Positions 57,464 to 64,000 of a stretch of DNA of 64,000 nt are shown one piece after another. Numbering within the stretch: the stretch's first letter is position 1; each line of letters begins with the position of its first letter. The notes below the pieces were generated by a model that worked only from the letters and a program-made list of their open reading frames with translations, ran no database searches and was not told the origin of the DNA. The translations under genes and the position numbers were made by a program. This DNA is from Myxococcus landrumus (GTDB lineage Bacteria > Myxococcota > Myxococcia > Myxococcales > Myxococcaceae). The DNA is taken from NCBI RefSeq assembly GCF_017301635.1, contig NZ_CP071091.1, forward strand, positions 5,096,001-5,160,000. Direction: 5' to 3'.

Positions 57464-58591
57464 CTAGAGCACCGCCAGGTCGTCGCGGTGCACGGCTTCG
57501 TCCAGGTAGCGGTAGCCCAGGACCGACTCGATGTCGGAGGTGCGTCGTCCCGCGATGCGCCGCAGCTCCTGGGCGTCGTACGACGCGAGCCCTCGCGCGA
57601 ACACCTCGCCGGACTCGTCCGCCAGATCCACGGGGTCGCCGCGATCAAAGTCTCCCTCCACGCTCCGCACACCGCTGGGCAGCAGGCTGCGCTTGCCCTG
57701 AACGATGGCGTCGCGAGCCCCCGCGTCCACTCGGAGTGTGCCCAGCGGTCGAAGGGCATGCGCAATCCACGCGGCGCGAGAGCCTCGGCGCGCGCCCGTG
57801 GGCTCGAAGAGGGTGCCCACGAGCTCGCCTCCCAGCACGGCGCGCAGCCGGCCGGGCTCCGCGCCCGAGGTGATGACACTGCGGATGCCCTGCTCCGCGG
57901 CGCTCGAGGCGGCGCGCACCTTGGTCGCCATGCCGCCAGTGCCCACGCCGCTGGAGGTGCCTCCCGCGAGGGCGAGCACCTCGGGCGTGACCTCCTCCAC
58001 CATCTCCAACATCTTCGCGCTCGCGTCCCGGCGAGGGTCCGCCGTGTGCAGCCCATCCACGTCGGAGAGGAGGACCAGCGCGTCCGCCTCCACCACGCCC
58101 GCCACCAGACCGGCCAGGGTGTCGTTGTCGCCGAACTTCAGCTCATCCACGGAGACGGTGTCGTTCTCGTTGATGACCGGCACCACGTGAGCGGAGAGCA
58201 GCCGCTCCAGCGTGTGCTTCACGTTGAGGTAGCGCCGCCGGTCGCGCATGTCCTCATGGGTGAGGAGCACCTGGGCGACGGCCTGTCCCTGCCCTCCGAA
58301 GACGTCCTCGTAGGCTTGCATCAGCCGGCTCTGCCCCACCGCCGCGCAGGCCTGCTTGCCTGGGATGTCCCGAGGGCGAGCAGCCAGGCCCAGCCGCTCC
58401 ACGCCCAGCGCGATGGCGCCGCTGGAGACCACCACGAGCTCGCGGCCCTGGGCCGCCCAAAGCAGGTCCCTGCCCAGCGCCTCGAAGTGCTCGCGGTTGA
58501 AGCGGCCGGTGGCATGGGTGAGGGCGTTGGTGCCGATCTTCACGACCACGCGCTTCGCGGCGCGCAGGGCGTTACGTCCCGAGTGACTCAC
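57464..58591 (-). CDS. proB: glutamate 5-kinase
   Basis: ProB phosphorylates glutamate to gamma-glutamyl phosphate, the first step of proline synthesis. The 375 residues include the amino-acid-kinase domain (VVVKIGTNALT, VVSSGAIALGVERLG, VINENDTVSVDELKFGDNDTLAGLVA) and a C-terminal PUA domain (GTLRVDAGARDAIVQGKRSLLPSGV), as in E. coli. The start is GTG at 58591 (VSHSGRNALRAAKR). The partner proA is not in the window, so it must lie elsewhere. It is divergent from hflX. Confidence 0.95.
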   Translation of the reverse strand: MSHSGRNALRAAKRVVVKIGTNALTHATGRFNREHFEALGRDLLWAAQGRELVVVSSGAIALGVERLGLAARPRDIPGKQACAAVGQSRLMQAYEDVFGGQGQAVAQVLLTHEDMRDRRRYLNVKHTLERLLSAHVVPVINENDTVSVDELKFGDNDTLAGLVAGVVEADALVLLSDVDGLHTADPRRDASAKMLEMVEEVTPEVLALAGGTSSGVGTGGMATKVRAASSAAEQGIRSVITSGAEPGRLRAVLGGELVGTLFEPTGARRGSRAAWIAHALRPLGTLRVDAGARDAIVQGKRSLLPSGVRSVEGDFDRGDPVDLADESGEVFARGLASYDAQELRRIAGRRTSDIESVLGYRYLDEAVHRDDLAVL

Positions 58592-58703
58592 GCGCCGCAG
58601 CGTAGGACGGAAATGGAAACAGGGGGCAAGGTCCGTGTGTTCAATAAGGTTCCGGTCCCTCGGGCTGGAGGACGAGTGTGTCAGCCACCTGGAGAAGGCT
58701 CCG

Positions 58704-58709
58704 TATAAA
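58704..58709 (+). promoter_or_regulatory. possible -10 element for hflX
   Basis: TATAAA, followed by GTGCCC, would place the transcript start close to the ATG at 58718. That favours a later start codon at TTG 58757, preceded by GGGAG at 58744-58748. No good -35 element was found. Confidence 0.3.
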
Positions 58710-58756
58710 GTGCCCAAATGGATGGGGGCGGCCGGCCCTCGTCGGGAGAGCAAGGT

Positions 58757-60409
<1,653 letters not shown>

Positions 60410-60461
60410 CGTCCGGTCCCGGTTGCCGGGCAGGCACGGCTCCCTCTAACATCGGGGGGCC

Positions 60462-60905
60462 GTGGTGACCTCTTCCGCATCGTCCTTGCTGCTCTCCGGT
60501 CTGCTCGCCCAGGCGGCGCCGGACTACACCCGTCCTGTCTCCTCGATGTCCCCGAGCTACTTCGAGGTCTTGGAGCAGAACAGCCACATCATCTACCCGC
60601 TGGTGGCGATACTCGCGCTGGTGCTCATCGCCGCGGGCATCCTCCAGGCCTGGAGGACGCAGGACCTGGACGGCCTCCAGAAGAACGAGTTCAAGAAGGC
60701 CATCGTCAACGAGCTGCGCCGCAACATCACCGGCATGCCCGGCGACGAGCTGGCGAAGGCCGTGGGCCTGGACCGCCTCAAGACGAACCGCCTGCTGGAG
60801 CAGATGCAGGTGGACGGCATGGTGGTGAGCCACACGAACTCGCAGCGCCTCACCGTCTGGCGCGTGCGGGGCGCGTCGACGGATTCGCACACACGACGGT
60901 ACTGA
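60462..60905 (+). CDS. small membrane protein with winged-helix-like C-terminus
   Basis: This 147-residue protein starts at GTG. A possible signal peptide (SSLLLSGLLAQAA) is followed by a membrane helix at about 43-63 (SHIIYPLVAILALVLIAAGI). A soluble domain of about 80 residues follows, with a winged-helix pattern (IVNELRRNITGMPGDELAKAVGLDRLKTNRLLEQMQVDGMVVSHTNSQ). The C-terminus is basic (DSHTRRY). A membrane-anchored DNA-binding or protein-interaction domain is possible. No family is recognised. It follows hflX by 52 bases and may be cotranscribed. Confidence 0.7.
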   Translation: MVTSSASSLLLSGLLAQAAPDYTRPVSSMSPSYFEVLEQNSHIIYPLVAILALVLIAAGILQAWRTQDLDGLQKNEFKKAIVNELRRNITGMPGDELAKAVGLDRLKTNRLLEQMQVDGMVVSHTNSQRLTVWRVRGASTDSHTRRY

Positions 60906-61218
60906 GTCGCTGAATTGGAATTCACGCTAACCGCCCCCGGGACGCCGACGCCCTGGGAGACATGACGCTGGGATTCCTGCCCCTCGAGCCGACCTGGCCG
61001 GGGATAGCGCTCGCGCATGCGGTCGCCGGAGCCCTACTGCTCTGGTGGCAACGGACGCCGCGACGCTCCGATGAGGACGTCCTGCGCGTCACCTCGAACT
61101 CAAGCCCTTGAGTCTCGCTGACAACACCCCCGCGTGTCACACAGACGCAACTCTGTTTTCATTGATTACTTAGCGCTCCGGGCTCAACTGGCACTCTCAG
61201 CCGTGCTCTATTTCAGGC
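60906..61218. other. 313-base intergenic region before the PKS gene
   Basis: It contains a perfect six-base inverted repeat (TGAATT-GG-AATTCA, 60911-60924) just after the previous stop, a possible 49-residue reading frame, and an AT-rich patch at about 61150-61175 (GTTTTCATTGATTACTTAG) that may hold the PKS promoter. Nothing else was recognised. Confidence 0.4.
60962..61111 (+). CDS. possible 49-residue membrane peptide
   Basis: The frame begins ATGACGCTG and encodes MTLGFLPLEPTWPGIALAHA, then a hydrophobic AVAGALLLWW stretch, a basic QRTPRRSDED and a polar end. GGGAG lies only two bases before the ATG, closer than ideal. It could be a real small membrane protein or chance; neither codon bias nor context is decisive. 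Confidence 0.25.
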   Translation: MTLGFLPLEPTWPGIALAHAVAGALLLWWQRTPRRSDEDVLRVTSNSSP

Positions 61219-64000
61219 ATGGATGAGAACGTGCCTCCGGAGTCTCTCAACCCGTCGGCCATCGCCATCATCGGCCTGTCGCTCCGCTTCCCTGGCGCGC
61301 CCGATGAGCAGCGATTCTGGTCCAATCTCATCTCAGGCGTGGACTCCGTCACGGTGCTCGACGCCGAGCAGCGAGAGAAGGCGGGCCTGCCCCCGGGCGA
61401 GGACTGGGTCGCCGCGGCTGGTGTCGTCGAGGATGCCGACCTCTTCGATGCGCGCTTCTTCGGATACTCGCCGCGCGAAGCCGAGCAGCTCGACCCGCAA
61501 CACCGTCTCTTCCTCGAGTGCTGCTGGCGAGCGCTCGAGTCCGCTGGATACGCCGCTCGCGCCCAGCCGCTGCCCGTGGGGCTCTATGGCGGTGCTTCGC
61601 TCAGCACCTATCTGCTGACGAATGTCCTGCCCAACATGGAGCGGCGCTCCAGTGACTGGTCGGAGAGCATCCTCGGGGCACACAGCGACTTCCTCGCCAC
61701 ACGCGTCTCCTACAAGCTGAACCTCACCGGGCCCGCCGTCACCGTGCAGTCCGCGTGTTCCTCGTCGCTGACGGCGGTGCATCTGGCCAGTCAGGCGCTC
61801 CTCGCGGGTGAGTGCAGGCTCGCGCTCGCGGGTGGCACCGCCGTGCGCTCGCCTCAGCTCAAGGCCTATCGCGCGCAGCAAGGAGGCATCTCTTCCCCCG
61901 ATGGACGCTGCCGCGCATTCGATGCCCAGGCCGCGGGCACCGTGCCTGGCAACGGCGTGGGTGTGGTGCTGCTCAAGCGACTGGAGGATGCGGTCGCGGA
62001 TGGAGACCCGATTCGCGCGGTCATCCTCGGCTCCGCCGTCGGCAACGATGGCAGCGCCAAGGCGGGCTTCATGGCGCCTTCCGTGTCGGGACAGTCCTCC
62101 ACCATTCGCGATGCGCTCGCGCTCGCGGGAGTCGAGCCCGATTCCATCTCGTACATCGAGGCCCACGGCACGGGAACCGCGCTCGGCGACCCTGTCGAAG
62201 TCACCGCGCTCAAGCAGGTCTTCGAGGGCGTACCTCCTGGCTCCATCGGGCTGGGCTCGGTGAAGACCAACATGGGCCACCTCGATGTGGCCTCCGGCAT
62301 GTCCGGGCTCATCAAGACCGTGCTGGCCCTGGAGCACCGCCAGCTCCCGCCCACCCTGCACTTCCGCACGCCCAATCCACTCCTCGAACTGGAGGGCAGT
62401 CCCTTCTACGTCGTGGACACACCTCGCGCGTGGGACAGCCCGAGTCCTCGGCGCGCGGGGGTCAGCTCCTTTGGAACAGGCGGCACCAACGCGCACGTCG
62501 TCGTCGAGGAAGCACCCGTCATCCCGAGGCCCCCTCCACGCGCGGACGAAGAGCTGCTCCTGCTGTCCGCACGCTCTCAAGCCGCGCTGGAGCGGATGAC
62601 CACGGAGATGAGCGAACACCTGCGCGCCAGTCGAGCTCCCCTCGCGGACGTGGCGCACACCCTCCAGGTGGGACGCAACCGCTTCGAGTGGCGCCGCTTC
62701 GTCACCGCACGCACTCTCGAGGACGCGGCTTCTCGGCTGGGACAACAGACTGAAGGACAACAGCCTCGGATTGCCTTCGATGCGACGGAACAACGAGGCG
62801 CCGTGTTCCTCTTTCCGGGAGGTGGCGCGCAGCGCGTGAACATGGGAGCCGAGCTGCTCCGTGAGCCCGTCTTCCGCGAAGCCATCGACCGCTGCGCCGC
62901 GCTGCTCAAGGGGCCCCTCGGCGGCGACGTGCGCGAGGTGATGTTCGCGCCCCCCGAGCGCTACGACGCGGCGGTGCGTGAGCTCTCACGCCCCCTCTGG
63001 ACGCAAGCCGCGCTGTTCACCTGTGACTGGGCCCTGGCGCAGCGCTGGCTGTCCTGGGGTGTCCAACCCACGGCCCTCTTCGGACACTCCCTCGGAGAAT
63101 ACGTGGCCGCGTGTCTCGCGGGGGTCTTCACGCTGGAAGAAGCCCTGGAGCTCGTCACCGCGCGCGGACGCATCCTGGAGCGCCTCCCACCGGGAGGAAT
63201 GACCGCGGTCCTCGCGCCGCTGGCCCAGGTGGAGTCACTCGTCACGCATCCGCTGTCCGTGGCGGCCATCAACTCGCCCTCGGATTGCGTCATCTCGGGA
63301 CCGCTTGATGCGCTCGCCACACTGGAGGCCGCGCTCACGACACGTGGCATCGAGTCGCGCAGGCTGCACCTGGGACATGCCGCGCACTCGGCCCTGCTCG
63401 ACCCTCACCTCGCGGACTTCGAGCGCGTGGTCTCCCGCTTCTCACCAAGAGCGCCCAAGCTCCCCATGGTGTCGAGCCTCACCGGACGCTGGCTCACCCC
63501 ACAGGACGTGACAGCCCCCTCGTACTGGAGCCGTCATCTGCGAGAGACCGTGCGATTCTCCGACGGGCTCCACCTGCTGCTCTCCTCGGGTGAACGCGCA
63601 TTCATCGAAGTGGGCCCAGGCTCCGCGCTGACCTCGCTCGTGAAGCGACACCCCAGCCGCACCTCGCAGCCCGTGGTCTCCGCGCTGCCGTACAACTCCA
63701 CCGCCGAGCAGCCCCCCTCTCCACTCGCGGCTCTGGGCGAAGCCTGGCTCGCGGGCGTCTCCATCGATTGGGAACACTTCCGCGCCGGAGAGCGGAGACG
63801 TCGGGTCACACTCCCGGGCTACAGCTTCGACCGCGAGCGATACTGGATTGAGCCCGCGGGCGAGCAGCCTCCTCGCGAAGCCGCGGTGCCCATGCCTCCT
63901 GTGATTCGCGAGGAGAACACGCGTGGCGCACCGCCTCGCAATGACACCGAGCGGGTGTTGCTCGAGTGTTTCTGGCTCACGTTCCAGTTGGAGAGTCTCG
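61219..64000 (+). CDS. modular type I polyketide synthase (N-terminal KS-AT, cut by window edge)
   Basis: The frame begins MDENVPPESLNPSAIAIIGL and runs off the right edge after 927 residues. It has a ketosynthase domain (about 12-430). The active-site Cys is in VQSACSSSL, and the two His are in EAHGTGTALGDP and SVKTNMGHLD. An acyltransferase domain with active Ser in GHSLGEY (about 540-840) follows. Its specificity region reads LGHAAHSALLD instead of the common HAFH (malonyl) or YASH (methylmalonyl) patterns. After the AT, the linker RRRVTLPGYSFDRERYWIEP leads straight into what looks like a carrier domain (TERVLLECFW). No ketoreductase or dehydratase lies between, so the module seems to keep its beta-keto group. 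Product unknown. Confidence 0.93.
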   Translation, partial: MDENVPPESLNPSAIAIIGLSLRFPGAPDEQRFWSNLISGVDSVTVLDAEQREKAGLPPGEDWVAAAGVVEDADLFDARFFGYSPREAEQLDPQHRLFLECCWRALESAGYAARAQPLPVGLYGGASLSTYLLTNVLPNMERRSSDWSESILGAHSDFLATRVSYKLNLTGPAVTVQSACSSSLTAVHLASQALLAGECRLALAGGTAVRSPQLKAYRAQQGGISSPDGRCRAFDAQAAGTVPGNGVGVVLLKRLEDAVADGDPIRAVILGSAVGNDGSAKAGFMAPSVSGQSSTIRDALALAGVEPDSISYIEAHGTGTALGDPVEVTALKQVFEGVPPGSIGLGSVKTNMGHLDVASGMSGLIKTVLALEHRQLPPTLHFRTPNPLLELEGSPFYVVDTPRAWDSPSPRRAGVSSFGTGGTNAHVVVEEAPVIPRPPPRADEELLLLSARSQAALERMTTEMSEHLRASRAPLADVAHTLQVGRNRFEWRRFVTARTLEDAASRLGQQTEGQQPRIAFDATEQRGAVFLFPGGGAQRVNMGAELLREPVFREAIDRCAALLKGPLGGDVREVMFAPPERYDAAVRELSRPLWTQAALFTCDWALAQRWLSWGVQPTALFGHSLGEYVAACLAGVFTLEEALELVTARGRILERLPPGGMTAVLAPLAQVESLVTHPLSVAAINSPSDCVISGPLDALATLEAALTTRGIESRRLHLGHAAHSALLDPHLADFERVVSRFSPRAPKLPMVSSLTGRWLTPQDVTAPSYWSRHLRETVRFSDGLHLLLSSGERAFIEVGPGSALTSLVKRHPSRTSQPVVSALPYNSTAEQPPSPLAALGEAWLAGVSIDWEHFRAGERRRRVTLPGYSFDRERYWIEPAGEQPPREAAVPMPPVIREENTRGAPPRNDTERVLLECFWLTFQLESL

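Noticed and set aside
61189..61207. A sigma-54-like promoter (TGGCAC then GTGCT) before the PKS gene
   Set aside because: The GG-to-GC distance is 13 bases instead of 10, so the required spacing fails.

Overview
The window looks like a chromosomal segment from a myxobacterium close to Myxococcus or Corallococcus. The evidence is very high G+C (about 70% by eye) with strong G/C third-position bias, many lipoproteins and Tat substrates, a PilY1/minor-pilin cluster next to core genes, and a large modular polyketide synthase. No tRNA, rRNA, insertion sequence or CRISPR array was recognised, and the stretch reads as conserved core chromosome rather than a mobile island. The only clear secondary-metabolism locus is the PKS at the right edge.

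Layout. 1-2.4 kb: a truncated MJ1255-type glycosyltransferase, a small membrane protein and a LysR regulator. 2.4-6.3 kb (minus): an operon of a HAMP-like membrane protein, fmt, a degenerate type II dehydroquinase with a KTLGRK-repeat tail, and rsmB. 6.4-8 kb: a HEAT-repeat lipoprotein. 8-12.4 kb (minus): a LETM1/TerB-like protein, an alpha/beta-hydrolase without its nucleophile, and a FUSC-family membrane protein. 12.6-16.6 kb: an exported metallo-beta-lactamase-fold hydrolase, divergent from an HSP90-like chaperone coupled to a helical-repeat partner. 16.8-27.9 kb (minus): tex, a GNAT acetyltransferase, phoD, recA, a membrane protein, glmS, glmU and a small ORF. 28.2-33 kb (plus): gamma-glutamyltransferase, a TatD-like hydrolase and an M3 peptidase lipoprotein. 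33-37 kb: small proteins, a single-domain response regulator and a two-gene ABC exporter.

37-41.5 kb: a von Willebrand A protein, a secreted lipoprotein, a yceI-pirin pair in which pirin has a Tat-like N-terminal extension, and a GGQ release-factor-like protein. 41.7-48.2 kb: pilY1 and pilV-, pilW- and pilX-like genes, all overlapping by 4 bases, preceded by a structured leader of about 200 bases. 48.2-57.4 kb: a SpoT-like HD protein, acnA, a phospholipase D/cardiolipin synthase-like protein, and a WYL-WYL-FHA operon. 57.4-61 kb: proB and hflX, divergent, and a small winged-helix membrane protein. 61.2-64 kb: the start of a type I PKS (KS, AT, then apparently a carrier domain), cut by the window edge.

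Most convergent gene pairs are separated by one strong GC-rich hairpin, so transcription-unit boundaries can be read with some confidence. The strongest candidates for new biology are the pseudo-dehydroquinase with the KTLG repeats inside the fmt-rsmB operon, the pilY1 leader with a hairpin-buried ribosome-binding site, the Tat-tagged pirin coupled to yceI, the WYL-WYL-FHA operon, and the hydrolase-like protein that has lost its catalytic residues.
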